Positions 24,940 to 34,007 of a DNA stretch of 36,653 nt are shown piece after piece. This DNA is from CAYMPW01 sp964392725 (GTDB lineage Archaea; Thermoplasmatota; Thermoplasmata; Methanomassiliicoccales; Methanomethylophilaceae). The DNA lies in NCBI GenBank assembly GCA_964392725.1, contig CAYMPW010000014.1, positions 1 to 36,653 on the forward strand, given 5' to 3'. The notes beneath the pieces were generated by a model, which was not told the origin of the DNA, searched no databases, and saw only the letters and a list, made by a program, of their open reading frames with translations. The number at the start of each line of letters is the position of its first letter. Position 1 is the first letter of the stretch. The translations under genes and the position numbers were made by a program.

Positions 24940-26433
24940 TCATTTATACAATATCTTTCTGAGTCTGGAGTTCTTTTTTCCGGTTCCCAACGAATATTCT
25001 CTCCAGAATCCCGGCATAAAAAGAATCAATGCTGTTGCGATTTCCAAACGTCCGATCCACATAACAACGGAAAGGAATATTTTTATCCAATCTTCCATGC
25101 TTTCAAAGGATCCGTATGGTCCGAATATTCCGATTGCGGGACCTACGTTTGTTACCATTGCAAAAGCAACACCCCAAGATTCTACAACATCGATTCCCGA
25201 GAAAATAAGAACCAATGCGGTAATAGAGATTGTAACAACAAACAAAAGGAAAACAGTAAGAGAAACACTGACCGAACCGTGATCGATATTCTCTTTATTT
25301 ATTCTAACATTACTAACAACACGTGGATTTATGATTGAACGTACTGCATTACGGACATATTTGTATGCAATGATAATACGGGATATTTTCAAACCACCGG
25401 ATGTTGAGCCTGCGGATCCTCCGATGAACATAACTGCAAGAATCAAAGCAAGTGCGGTGGTGGGCCAAACGGCATAATCGATAGTTGCGAATCCCGTTGT
25501 TGTACCCAATGAAACAACCGTAAAAAGAACATCTTCGATCAAAGACGGGTCTGTAGCTCCTATTATTAAGCATAAAATCAAAGTGGCTATAAGATACCAA
25601 CCAAGCATAACAAGGAATTCTCCGTTGTGAATGTATGCTTTGAAATCTTTGTTATACACAGCTTTGTAGTGAAGGTAGAAATTAATTCCGCCGAGGAACA
25701 TGAATAAAATAACGACACCTTGTATGATATCATTGTAGTCCATAATACTTGAACTCAAACACATGAATCCACCCGTAGAAATCGTGGACATCATCATGCA
25801 GAGTGCTTCGTATAGATTTACACCCAATATAAGCAATAACACAATCATAATCGTACTCAATGCAAAGTAAATAACCATGAATTGTTTGGCAGCGTCTTTC
25901 AATCTGGTTGAGAAATTTTTGCCTCCGGATCCGCTTAATTCGTTGTTGATAAACATACGTCCGCCGAATCCCATCATTGGCAAAAGAAGCATGAATACCA
26001 AAATGATACCGATACCACCTCCCCATTGAGTCAAAGATCTCCAAATCAGCAGACTTTTTGGCCAAACTTCGACATCTGGCATTATTGTTGCTCCGGTTGT
26101 GGTAAATCCGCTTACGGATTCAAAAATAGCGTCTGCAACCGACATTCCGAATCCGATATACGGAAGAGTTCCGAATGTGAATACAATCAACCATGCTAAT
26201 GTGAGTGTAATCACTCCGGTTGTGGGCTTGAATTCTTCACCGGGTTTGAAAGATAGCAAAAACAGAATTGCCAAAATTGAACAAATACCGAGAGGAATCA
26301 AATACGGTATAAGCGAATCATTGAAAAATAAAGCAGCGATTAAAGGAATGATTGTAAACAAAGCAAGTGCTAAGAACACTAATCCAACAACATACAGGAT
26401 TGTATTATTTCGCTTATGAAACACACTTGCCAT
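24940..26433 (-). CDS. trkH: Trk-type potassium uptake protein, membrane subunit
   Basis: The 497-residue TrkH/KtrB-family channel subunit. The four pore-loop selectivity segments are visible: SGFTTTGAT, STGGFM, LGTTTGFAT and TNVGPAIG, each with the key glycine. Ten or more hydrophobic segments surround them. GAGGGTGATCC immediately before the ATG is a strong ribosome binding site. The gene starts nine bases after trkA ends, so the two form one transcript for potassium import regulated by nucleotide binding to TrkA. Its stop codon lies two bases beyond the 3' end of the convergent tRNA-Ser gene. Confidence 0.94.
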   Translation of the reverse strand: MASVFHKRNNTILYVVGLVFLALALFTIIPLIAALFFNDSLIPYLIPLGICSILAILFLLSFKPGEEFKPTTGVITLTLAWLIVFTFGTLPYIGFGMSVADAIFESVSGFTTTGATIMPDVEVWPKSLLIWRSLTQWGGGIGIILVFMLLLPMMGFGGRMFINNELSGSGGKNFSTRLKDAAKQFMVIYFALSTIMIVLLLILGVNLYEALCMMMSTISTGGFMCLSSSIMDYNDIIQGVVILFMFLGGINFYLHYKAVYNKDFKAYIHNGEFLVMLGWYLIATLILCLIIGATDPSLIEDVLFTVVSLGTTTGFATIDYAVWPTTALALILAVMFIGGSAGSTSGGLKISRIIIAYKYVRNAVRSIINPRVVSNVRINKENIDHGSVSVSLTVFLLFVVTISITALVLIFSGIDVVESWGVAFAMVTNVGPAIGIFGPYGSFESMEDWIKIFLSVVMWIGRLEIATALILFMPGFWREYSLGTGKKNSRLRKILYK

Positions 26434-26442
26434 GGATCACCC

Positions 26443-27789
26443 TCATAAATCAAGCAAAATATTGGTTCCAAACATTTTTTCCAATTTCTGTGATTTAATC
26501 ATATATGAGAAAAGAAGAACTTTGTCTCCTTCGCGGAATGTGAAATCCATACGAGGGTAGATTATCTCGGGTCCGCGAACAATTGCCGCTATACGAAGTC
26601 CTTCGGGAACTTCCACATCCCCCAAAGGCTGATTGCAGATTACGGCCTTGGGTGTCACGGTTGCACTGAAGAACATCTCTCCGTCGTGATTCATCCTCAT
26701 TACCGCCTGATCGTCGGAAATAAGAGTTTTTGTAATCTCGTTAGCGATTACACGGTGATATCCGATGATTGTTTCGATACCCGTGTAACTGAAAATATCT
26801 TCGTATTCTCTCAAGGAGTATCTGGAAATTACCTTTTTGGTACCAAGATTCATTGCAATCATACATGAAAGCAGATTCTTTTCATCGATGTTTGCTACGC
26901 AAATCAATGCATCGGCACGACCTACATTTTCCGCTTTTAGAATATGGGGGTCAACAGTATTGGAGTTTACAACAATAACCGAAGAGAACATTTTCGAAAG
27001 CTGTATACAGATTTCTTCATCATCTTCAATGATTTTGACGTATCTTTTCTTACCTTCAAGCATACGTGCGGTGTGAATACCGACCACTCCTCCTCCGAGA
27101 ATAACGAATTCATTTGCTTTTTCGATAATTCCCATCATTTCGTTGAATTCTTCGATACCTGTGGTACTTCCAAGAACGCATAACATATCCCCAACATGAA
27201 TTTCGGTTGTTTCATTTGAAATGATAACATTTTCTCCGCGGTATATCGCAACTATAGTTGCTTCATCGGGCATATCGAGATCTAAAACGATGCGTCCGAC
27301 AATATTATGCTCTTTTTCAACTTTGAATGTGACAAGGGCCATTTCCAAGTTATCCAAACTTTCATAATCGACTGCATTTTCAATAAGTGCAAGCTTTGAA
27401 ATTTTAGCAGCCGTAATCATCTCGGGAGAAATAATCTGATCGATTCCTTCAACCCCCAAATCTGATGTTTTAATCATGAAATCAGGATTTGTTATTCTGG
27501 ATACGGTTTTAATTTTAGAGTTAATGCGTTTTGACATTAAGCAGGTAAAAAGATTAGAATCGTCTCTTTCCATACATGCGATGATGACATCCGCATGGTG
27601 TCTGGAAATAGCACTTTCCAACACAGCGGGATTTGTACCATCGTCACACAGAACTGAAACATTCAGTAAACTTTTTACGAATTCCGCTCTGCCCATTTCA
27701 TTCTCGATAATCAGCGTATCATGAAATTTACAAAGAGCTTCGGCGGCAGTAAAACCGACATTTCCCGCACCAACGATTATTATGTTCAT
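26443..27789 (-). CDS. trkA: Trk potassium uptake regulatory subunit
   Basis: A cytoplasmic RCK-type gating subunit of 448 residues with two tandem halves. The first nucleotide-binding motif IIIVGAGNVGFTAAEAL is at residues 3-19 and the second VILGGGVVGIHTARML near 230. A TrkA-C domain follows each half. I take the ATG at 27789, six bases after AGGTG; a GTG at 27798 is in frame but overlaps that site. It is divergent from hisD and co-directional with trkH. Confidence 0.93.
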   Translation of the reverse strand: MNIIIVGAGNVGFTAAEALCKFHDTLIIENEMGRAEFVKSLLNVSVLCDDGTNPAVLESAISRHHADVIIACMERDDSNLFTCLMSKRINSKIKTVSRITNPDFMIKTSDLGVEGIDQIISPEMITAAKISKLALIENAVDYESLDNLEMALVTFKVEKEHNIVGRIVLDLDMPDEATIVAIYRGENVIISNETTEIHVGDMLCVLGSTTGIEEFNEMMGIIEKANEFVILGGGVVGIHTARMLEGKKRYVKIIEDDEEICIQLSKMFSSVIVVNSNTVDPHILKAENVGRADALICVANIDEKNLLSCMIAMNLGTKKVISRYSLREYEDIFSYTGIETIIGYHRVIANEITKTLISDDQAVMRMNHDGEMFFSATVTPKAVICNQPLGDVEVPEGLRIAAIVRGPEIIYPRMDFTFREGDKVLLFSYMIKSQKLEKMFGTNILLDL

Positions 27790-27819
27790 GGCTTGCACCT
27801 ATTATGTGTTAAAGACCTG

Positions 27820-27832
27820 CATATATTTAACG
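27820..27832. promoter_or_regulatory. Shared TATA region for divergent trkA and hisD
   Basis: GCATATATTTAACG between the two starts reads as ATATATTTAA on the plus strand and TTAAATATAT on the minus strand. It lies about 31 bases before the trkA ATG and about 55 bases before the hisD ATG, and no other TATA-like sequence is apparent in this space. Confidence 0.45.
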
Positions 27833-27885
27833 TGGTTGAACGCGCGAGGGCACCTTTTAAATCTGACAACATTGATGGCCAAAGT

Positions 27886-29148
27886 ATGTGGAAGGAAGTA
27901 GACGAAGGATTCTGGAATAAAAACCGTGAATCCAAAATCGGAGATGTGTCCGATATCGTAACAAATATTATCGACAGAGTTAAAGACGAAGGCGATGCCG
28001 CACTCATCGATCTTACCGAAAAATTCGACAAAGTTAAGCTCAAATCCCTTGAGGTTACACGCGAACAGATTGAAGATGCATATGAGAAGGTTGACCCTGA
28101 ACTTGTAGAAGAGTTGGAAAACGCCGCATACAACATCAGACGCTTCCATGAAATGCAACTCCCCCAGGATCTTTGGCTTTCTGAAGTTGAACCCGGAATT
28201 ACACTCGGTGTAAAAAGTACACCTCTTGAGAGAGTCGGATGTTACATTCCCGGAGGAAGAGCATCTTATCCAAGTACAGTTCTTATGTGCGCCATACCTG
28301 CCCGTGTCGCAGGAGTAAACGAAATTATCTGTTGTACACCCGCACCCATTGATCCAATCAGGCTTGTAGCCATGGATATTGCAGGCGTAGACGAAGTTTA
28401 TCAGGTTGGCGGGGCACAGGCTATTGCTGCCATGGCTCTCGGAACCGAATCCATCGAACCCGTTCAAAAAATAGTAGGACCCGGAAACGCATTCGTAACA
28501 TCCGCAAAAATGATGCTTCGCAATGCAGTGGAAATCGATTTCCCCGCCGGACCCAGCGAAGTGGGAATTCTTGCTGACAATACCGCAAACCCGGTTTATG
28601 TAGCAGCCGAAGTTATGGCCCAGGCAGAACACGACCCTTCATCCGCTGCAGTACTCGTTACTAACGATCCTAAACTTCCAGGAAAGGTTTGGAAAGAAAT
28701 CGAAAACCTTCTGAAAGATTCACCCCGTGCGGAAATCATGAACAAAGCCTTTGAGAATTCAGGATACATGATTGCCGATTCAATGGAACTTGCCATTGAA
28801 ATTATCAATGAAATGGCACCCGAACACCTTTCGATTCAGGCTGCTGATGCACTTGGAATACTCTCGGCCGTAAAGAATGCGGGTTCAATATTCGTAGGAC
28901 CTTACACACCCGTAGCCGCAGGAGATTACGCATCCGGAACCAACCACGTTCTTCCTACATCAGGAAACGCAAAGGTTGCATCCGGACTCAACGTTGCACA
29001 CTTCCGTAAAACATCCACGGTTCAGATGCTTACCAAAGAAGGTTTGGCAACTCTTGCACCCACAATCGAAATGATTGCCTCTGCAGAAGGACTCCACGCC
29101 CACTGCAGATCGGTAGAACTCAGAAACCCTTACGACGACGAGGAATAA
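27886..29148 (+). CDS. hisD: Histidinol dehydrogenase
   Basis: Catalyses the last two steps of histidine synthesis, oxidising L-histidinol to L-histidine with two NAD+. The protein contains GCYIPGGRASYPSTVLM, the NAD-binding VGGAQAIAAMALGTE, PGNAFVTSAK, DFPAGPSEVGILAD and PEHLSIQ, which carries the Glu-His proton-relay pair of the family. I use the ATG at 27886 (420 residues), since the family starts there; the open frame extends upstream 55 more codons, but that stretch overlaps the divergent promoter and trkA and has no family similarity. No other his genes are nearby. ppk1 follows after three bases. Confidence 0.94.
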   Translation: MWKEVDEGFWNKNRESKIGDVSDIVTNIIDRVKDEGDAALIDLTEKFDKVKLKSLEVTREQIEDAYEKVDPELVEELENAAYNIRRFHEMQLPQDLWLSEVEPGITLGVKSTPLERVGCYIPGGRASYPSTVLMCAIPARVAGVNEIICCTPAPIDPIRLVAMDIAGVDEVYQVGGAQAIAAMALGTESIEPVQKIVGPGNAFVTSAKMMLRNAVEIDFPAGPSEVGILADNTANPVYVAAEVMAQAEHDPSSAAVLVTNDPKLPGKVWKEIENLLKDSPRAEIMNKAFENSGYMIADSMELAIEIINEMAPEHLSIQAADALGILSAVKNAGSIFVGPYTPVAAGDYASGTNHVLPTSGNAKVASGLNVAHFRKTSTVQMLTKEGLATLAPTIEMIASAEGLHAHCRSVELRNPYDDEE

Positions 29149-29151
29149 ACA

Positions 29152-31206
29152 ATGGAAATACCTGATTTTCGTTCATCTGAATTATACATCAACAGAGAAC
29201 TCTCTTGGTTGGAGTTCAATCGCAGATGTCTCGCTGAAGCAGAAAATCAGAATACTCCTTTGTTGGAACGTGTAAAATTCCTTGCGATTTGTAACGGAAA
29301 CCTTGATGAATTCTTCATGATCCGTGTTCCGGGACTGTTGGCCCCAATACCTGCCGCGCAGGCTATTGATGCTCCGGATATGATTGATTCCAGAAAATTA
29401 ATCAAACAATTATCCGAAACGGTTCAAGATTTGGTTAAAGAATACGGAACCTGTTGGAAAATGATTAAGAAAGATCTTTCAGCAAATGGAATTCGTATCA
29501 ATTCGATTAATGATTTGAATTCGGAACAAAGAGTATGGATTTCTCAATTCTATACTTCCAGAATTCATCCTGTTCTTACACCTTTGGCTTTGGATGTTTC
29601 ACACCCTTTCCCATTTATTTCGAACAACGCGCTTAATTTAGCTGTTCGCATGAAACATCACGGCGAAATCGTTTATGCCAGGGTAAAAGTTCCTACCGAT
29701 TCTTTCCCGCGTTTTATAGAACTTCCGTCCAGCAAAAGCGGAAGGGATTTCATTCTTTTGGAAGATATCATAAAAAATTCGGTTTACATGCTTTTCCCGG
29801 GATTGGAGATTCTCGGAGTATATTCGTTCAGAGTAACGAGAAATGCAGATGTTAAAGTTACAATCGATGAAGCTTGCGACCTTATGTCCGCCGTCGAAGA
29901 AAGTATCGAAGGACGTGACAACGGTTTCCCCGTAAGAATGGCTGTTGACAACAATATGCCATCGGACATGATTAACATATTCGGACACAATCTCGAATTG
30001 GAAAGCATGCAGATTCACAAATCCAACGGAGCAATTATGCTTACGGATTTATGGGAAATAGCAAATCTCCCCATACCCGAACTCAAAGAACCTTTATTCG
30101 CCCCATATTCTCCCTTCGATTCCTTCGAAGATACGTCGATGTTCAACATAATCAAAGAAAAAGATTGGATTTTATATCATCCGTACGAATCATTTTCCAC
30201 GGTTGTCAATCTTATCAAAGAGGCTTCGGCAGATCCGAAAGTTCAGAGTATCAAAATCTGTCTGTACAGAGTCGGAAAAGATCCCAGCATCATGAAAGCG
30301 CTTATGGCCGCACGTGAAAACGGAAAAACGGTTTCCGTTCTCATGGAACTCAGAGCTAAATTCGATGAAATAAACAACATCAGATGGGCAAGGGAATTGG
30401 AAAGAATCGGCGTTCATGTTGTTTATGGACCTGTTGATCTCAAAGTGCATTCAAAGCTTCTTCAGATTGTCAGACTCGAAGGAGAAAAACTTGTACGTTA
30501 CACCCACATGAGTTCCGGAAATTACAATATAGCTACATCCAAACAATACGGCGATATTTCATTCCTTACCGCAAACTCAGAAATCGGAGAAGATGTTGGT
30601 GAATTATTCAACGCACTTACCGGATTCTTTGGTCCAAGGGTATACAATCACTTATTGGTCGCACCCATTACATTGAAGAAAAGATTGATTGAGATGATTG
30701 AAAATGAAATCAATCATGTACAATCCGGATCAAATGGATACATTGCAATGAAAGCCAACGGACTTATCGACTCCGATATCATTGCGGCTTTGTACAAAGC
30801 ATCTTCTGCCGGAGTTGTTATAGATCTGAACATCAGAGGTTTGTGCTGTCTCCGTCCCGGCGTGAAGGGAATATCAGACAACATAACCGTTACAAGCATC
30901 GTGGATCGTTTCTTGGAACATGCCAGAATTTATTATTTCAATAGCGGCGGAAATCCAAAAATGTACATGGGATCTTCGGATATGATGCCAAGAAACCTTA
31001 TGGCCCGTATCGAAGTTTTGTTCCCCGTATTAGATCCCATCCTCAGAAAATCCATAAAAGAAAATATTTTGGATATTCACCTTGCAGACAACGTAAAAGC
31101 CAAAGTTCTTCAGGAAGACGGTTCGTATATTCCTGTTGTAAATTCCAAAGAACCTCTGAGATCACAACAGTGGTTTATGGAAAACAGAGGAATTTGGCAT
31201 GAGTGA
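29152..31206 (+). CDS. ppk1: Polyphosphate kinase 1
   Basis: Makes inorganic polyphosphate from ATP reversibly. The 684-residue protein is full length. The N-terminal domain starts with YINRELSWLEFNRRCL and NLDEFFMIRVPG. HPYESF marks the catalytic domain, the phosphorylated histidine is in YTHMSSGNYN, and the second conserved histidine in RFLEHARIYYF. RGLCCLRPG is also conserved. The stop overlaps the ppx start by eight bases, so synthesis and breakdown enzymes are translated together. It begins three bases after hisD. Confidence 0.95.
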   Translation: MEIPDFRSSELYINRELSWLEFNRRCLAEAENQNTPLLERVKFLAICNGNLDEFFMIRVPGLLAPIPAAQAIDAPDMIDSRKLIKQLSETVQDLVKEYGTCWKMIKKDLSANGIRINSINDLNSEQRVWISQFYTSRIHPVLTPLALDVSHPFPFISNNALNLAVRMKHHGEIVYARVKVPTDSFPRFIELPSSKSGRDFILLEDIIKNSVYMLFPGLEILGVYSFRVTRNADVKVTIDEACDLMSAVEESIEGRDNGFPVRMAVDNNMPSDMINIFGHNLELESMQIHKSNGAIMLTDLWEIANLPIPELKEPLFAPYSPFDSFEDTSMFNIIKEKDWILYHPYESFSTVVNLIKEASADPKVQSIKICLYRVGKDPSIMKALMAARENGKTVSVLMELRAKFDEINNIRWARELERIGVHVVYGPVDLKVHSKLLQIVRLEGEKLVRYTHMSSGNYNIATSKQYGDISFLTANSEIGEDVGELFNALTGFFGPRVYNHLLVAPITLKKRLIEMIENEINHVQSGSNGYIAMKANGLIDSDIIAALYKASSAGVVIDLNIRGLCCLRPGVKGISDNITVTSIVDRFLEHARIYYFNSGGNPKMYMGSSDMMPRNLMARIEVLFPVLDPILRKSIKENILDIHLADNVKAKVLQEDGSYIPVVNSKEPLRSQQWFMENRGIWHE

Positions 31207-32719
31207 ATCTGAAATAGTTGGATTCATAGATGTTGGTACCAACTCAATTCATCTTCTTGTTGTGGAATTTAACAAAGATTCTATGGGAACCGCAATATTC
31301 CAAGACAAAGTTTCCGTAAGATTGGGAAGCGGACTGTATAAAAACGGAGTATTAGGCGAAGACGAAATAGAACGTTGCGTAAACGTTGTCAGCAGATTCG
31401 TGGAAGCTTCCAAAAGTTTGGGTGCCAAAGAAATCAGAGCCTATGGAACCTGTGCATGCAGAGAAGCTTCTAACAGCAAAGAATTGGTCGAACGTCTGAA
31501 AACCGTCGGTGTCAACATCAATGTTATTCCCGGTCTCGAAGAAGCACGTTTGATTAAACTCGGCGTATTCGGACCGTTGGAACCAAAAAAACAAACACTG
31601 GAGATAGACATAGGCGGAGGAAGTACAGAAATTATAATCTGTCTTAGAAACGAAAATATCTATCTGGATAGTTTGGAACTAGGTGCGATAAGATTTGCGT
31701 ACGGATTGAATATAGATTTGAGCCAACCCGTTTCCAATGACGACTACGATCTTTATCGTAGAAAGGTTGGTTTAGCATCATATCGTTCCGTTCGTGCTGT
31801 TTCCGATTTAAAGTTTTCAAGGGCCGTAGGTTCCGCAGGTGTTCTTAATAATCTTGCAGAGATGTGTGCATATGAAAGAGAAGACGATGATCCGTCTTAT
31901 CTGTTGAAAAATGAACTTGCAGTGCTTATGAAAAAACTTTGTTCAATGAGCCAGCAAGAAAGATTGAGTGTTCCACGTATCAACCGTGACCGTTCTGATA
32001 TCATTATTCCAGGAGGTGCGATTGCGGAAGAGCTCATGCACCTTTTCAAAATAGATCGTATCGACATCAGTCCGATGGGCATGAAACAGGGAATGCAGGT
32101 TGAATACATGATGCAGTCCGGACACACGAATTTCAACGTTCGTGATTCATCAGTTCTTGCATTGGCCACCCGTTGCAATTATGATAAAGAGCATGCGGAA
32201 CATGTACAAATTCTCTGTATGAATATGTTTGATGCATTGAAAGAAGCAGGGATTCACAACATGAATAAAGAAATGAGAGAATTGTTGGCATATTCCGCGA
32301 TTCTTCATGACGTCGGAGAAATCATCAGTTATCCCAAACACCACCTTCATTCTCAAATGATTATCGAAAATTCATACATGTTGGGATTCGGATATCGCGA
32401 ACTCGATATTATGAGTTTAATTGCAAGATTCCATCACAAAAGATTCCCTACGCGTAATAACAAGTCTTTAAAGATCCTGGAGAACGACGTCGTAGACGAT
32501 GTTTTGAAATGCGCCATGATTCTTCGCATAGCCGATGTTCTCGACAGACATAGAAACCAAAGGGTTACAGATATCATATTTAATTGTAACAATGGAGACG
32601 TGTGTATGACTCCGATTTCATACAACTCCGATTTATCTTTGGAAAAATGGCGTTTGGAAGAAATGTCGGATGAATTCAAATCCGTTTTCAAGAAAAATCT
32701 TAAAATCAACATCGAATAA
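31199..32719 (+). CDS. ppx: Exopolyphosphatase (Ppx/GppA family) with HD domain
   Basis: The 506-residue protein has the ASKHA-fold Ppx/GppA core: FIDVGTNSIHLLVVEF (phosphate 1 loop, residues 9-24) and LEIDIGGGSTEIIICL near residue 138 (phosphate 2 loop). A C-terminal HD phosphohydrolase-like domain contains YSAILHDVGEIISYPKHHLHS near residue 362. Activity is either removal of terminal phosphates from polyphosphate or hydrolysis of pppGpp; the pairing with ppk1 favours polyphosphate. It overlaps ppk1 by eight bases. Confidence 0.93.
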   Translation: MSESEIVGFIDVGTNSIHLLVVEFNKDSMGTAIFQDKVSVRLGSGLYKNGVLGEDEIERCVNVVSRFVEASKSLGAKEIRAYGTCACREASNSKELVERLKTVGVNINVIPGLEEARLIKLGVFGPLEPKKQTLEIDIGGGSTEIIICLRNENIYLDSLELGAIRFAYGLNIDLSQPVSNDDYDLYRRKVGLASYRSVRAVSDLKFSRAVGSAGVLNNLAEMCAYEREDDDPSYLLKNELAVLMKKLCSMSQQERLSVPRINRDRSDIIIPGGAIAEELMHLFKIDRIDISPMGMKQGMQVEYMMQSGHTNFNVRDSSVLALATRCNYDKEHAEHVQILCMNMFDALKEAGIHNMNKEMRELLAYSAILHDVGEIISYPKHHLHSQMIIENSYMLGFGYRELDIMSLIARFHHKRFPTRNNKSLKILENDVVDDVLKCAMILRIADVLDRHRNQRVTDIIFNCNNGDVCMTPISYNSDLSLEKWRLEEMSDEFKSVFKKNLKINIE

Positions 32720-32801
32720 TTTGTCCAGTGTTTTTAAAGAAAACAACAAAAAATTCGTGTTACACTACAAATAATATATACATCGGGCGCATATCCATAA
32801 T

Positions 32802-32870
32802 TAAGGCGGTAAGACGACCCCCCTTGCAATGAAAACTCTTCGGAGTTGGATCGTCTTCCGCTCATACAAT
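32802..32870 (+). ncRNA. Candidate small structured RNA between ppx and larE
   Basis: GCGG-T-AAGACGA (32806-32817) pairs with TCGTCTTCCGC (32851-32861), an 11-base-pair stem with one bulged T. Inside, AACTC-TTCG-GAGTT (32834-32847) is a UUCG-capped hairpin. Between them a run of C's and TTGCAATGAA stays single-stranded on the 5' side. ATAATATATAC (32771-32781) is a TATA box at the right distance, and T-rich sequence after 32868, ending in a run of seven T's, could terminate it. ACA follows the stem by four bases, which faintly recalls H/ACA guide RNAs, but the stem is too long and the loop too lopsided for a normal one. No family recognised. Confidence 0.55.
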
Positions 32871-32871
32871 T

Positions 32872-33636
32872 TTATTGATATTTTTTTGGATCCAAGATAG
32901 CCGATATACCAAAATTTTTCAGTTTGTTGTTAATCTGATTCATTGATTCGCTCATCTTCTTGAACGAATCTTCCGAAGTCTGGATACGTGCACCGTTTCC
33001 ATCTAATCTGAACCTTATTGTTTCGATCCAGGTAATATCTCTGACGATCTTTTCACAGGATTCCACCAAACGTAAATTATCTTCTGTAAGAACGGTACCT
33101 TCGGGAATGCGTGTAGCCAAACACGTTCCTTTGATTACCGTGGATTTTAAATTTAAGGCATTCACGGAAGCTTCGACTTCCGCACGGGTTATTCCGAGAT
33201 CTGCCAAAGGCGATATGATTCCCAACTGTCTGCCTGCAGCCGCACCTGGACGGTCGCATTGCATATCATCCGCATTATCCCCGCATACACAAACACTGTA
33301 TCCCATTTCGAATACCGTGTTGCGTATTGCCGTGTATATGGAACCTTTACAGAAATAACATCTATCGATACGATTGTTTGAAGTTTCTGCCATAGAATCC
33401 AAAGAAAGCGGTATTACAATCAGATCTATACCAATTTCTTCGGCTATGGAAATTGCATTTGACTTCTGATATTCAGATAACATGGGTATGTCGACCATAA
33501 CCGCGAGACAATTCCCGGGTATAGCTTTCGATGCCGCAGCTATGAGAAAGGTACTGTCATATCCCCCGGAATAACAGATTACGGCTTTTTTAACCGATTC
33601 AAAATAATGAACGGCGGTATCGAATGCGTTGCCCAT
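32872..33636 (-). CDS. larE: LarE-like ATP-dependent sulfur transferase
   Basis: A PP-loop enzyme of 254 residues that activates a pyridinium carboxylate by adenylation and inserts sulfur while building the nickel-pincer nucleotide cofactor. The PP-loop is SGGYDSTF at 23-30, with Tyr where Val is usual. DRCYFCKGS (Cys93, Cys96) and TCLATRIPEG (Cys172) give three conserved cysteines. By family comparison Cys172 corresponds to the sacrificial cysteine of Lactobacillus LarE, while the three-cysteine pattern resembles forms that bind a 4Fe-4S cluster and transfer sulfur catalytically. GAGGGGTC precedes the ATG. larB is divergent, 370 bases away. Confidence 0.85.
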   Translation of the reverse strand: MGNAFDTAVHYFESVKKAVICYSGGYDSTFLIAAASKAIPGNCLAVMVDIPMLSEYQKSNAISIAEEIGIDLIVIPLSLDSMAETSNNRIDRCYFCKGSIYTAIRNTVFEMGYSVCVCGDNADDMQCDRPGAAAGRQLGIISPLADLGITRAEVEASVNALNLKSTVIKGTCLATRIPEGTVLTEDNLRLVESCEKIVRDITWIETIRFRLDGNGARIQTSEDSFKKMSESMNQINNKLKNFGISAILDPKKYQ

Positions 33637-33670
33637 GACCCCTCATGAGAACTCAGATATTTTTATTTCG

Positions 33671-33685
33671 TCCCTATATAGAATA
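33671..33685. promoter_or_regulatory. TATA box between divergent larE and small membrane gene
   Basis: CCCTATATAGAATATT contains a near-symmetrical TATATA core about 36-60 bases from both divergent starts. It is the only TATA-like sequence in the 93-base gap. Confidence 0.4.
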
Positions 33686-33729
33686 TTCAAAATACTTGGA
33701 TGTATATTCCAATACTAAAATGGGATATT

Positions 33730-33978
33730 ATGAAAACCTCGGTGAAAATTCTAACGGCGACAGTCATCTTGATTTCGATTTCAACGTTGATATTATTCGT
33801 ATATTTCTTCAATTCAGGAATTTGGACTGAAGAAAAATTCATGCTTGCGACATACATCGGAGGTTCTATAATTTCATTGATCGCAATTGTATCAGGACTG
33901 TATATCATTTCTCAAAGGGATAACCCATCTGAAAAATACAAAGAAATGTATCTAAATGAGGATAAAAATCAGAAATAA
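33730..33978 (+). CDS. Small two-helix membrane protein of unknown function
   Basis: Starting at the ATG at 33730 the product is 82 residues: a short basic N-terminus (MKTSVK), a hydrophobic helix (about 7-26), a loop, a second helix (about 41-58), and a hydrophilic tail rich in Lys, Glu and Asp. An ATG at 33700 is in frame and would add ten residues, but the TATA box at about 33675 would then leave almost no leader. It lies 29 bases before larB on the same strand. No family recognised; a link to nickel-cofactor synthesis is only positional. Confidence 0.6.
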   Translation: MKTSVKILTATVILISISTLILFVYFFNSGIWTEEKFMLATYIGGSIISLIAIVSGLYIISQRDNPSEKYKEMYLNEDKNQK

Positions 33979-34007
33979 TTTTTATCATTGACGGGGATAC
34001 ATGGTTT

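Noticed and set aside
24895..25338. A 147-codon plus-strand frame over the tRNA
   Set aside because: It covers part of the tRNA gene and is otherwise antisense to trkH.
27721..27885. N-terminal extension of HisD
   Set aside because: These 55 codons overlap the trkA start and the shared promoter and show no family similarity; the family begins at the ATG at 27886.
32802..32870. Calling the small RNA an H/ACA guide
   Set aside because: An ACA follows the stem, but the lower stem is too long and the internal loop too lopsided, and no kink-turn is visible.
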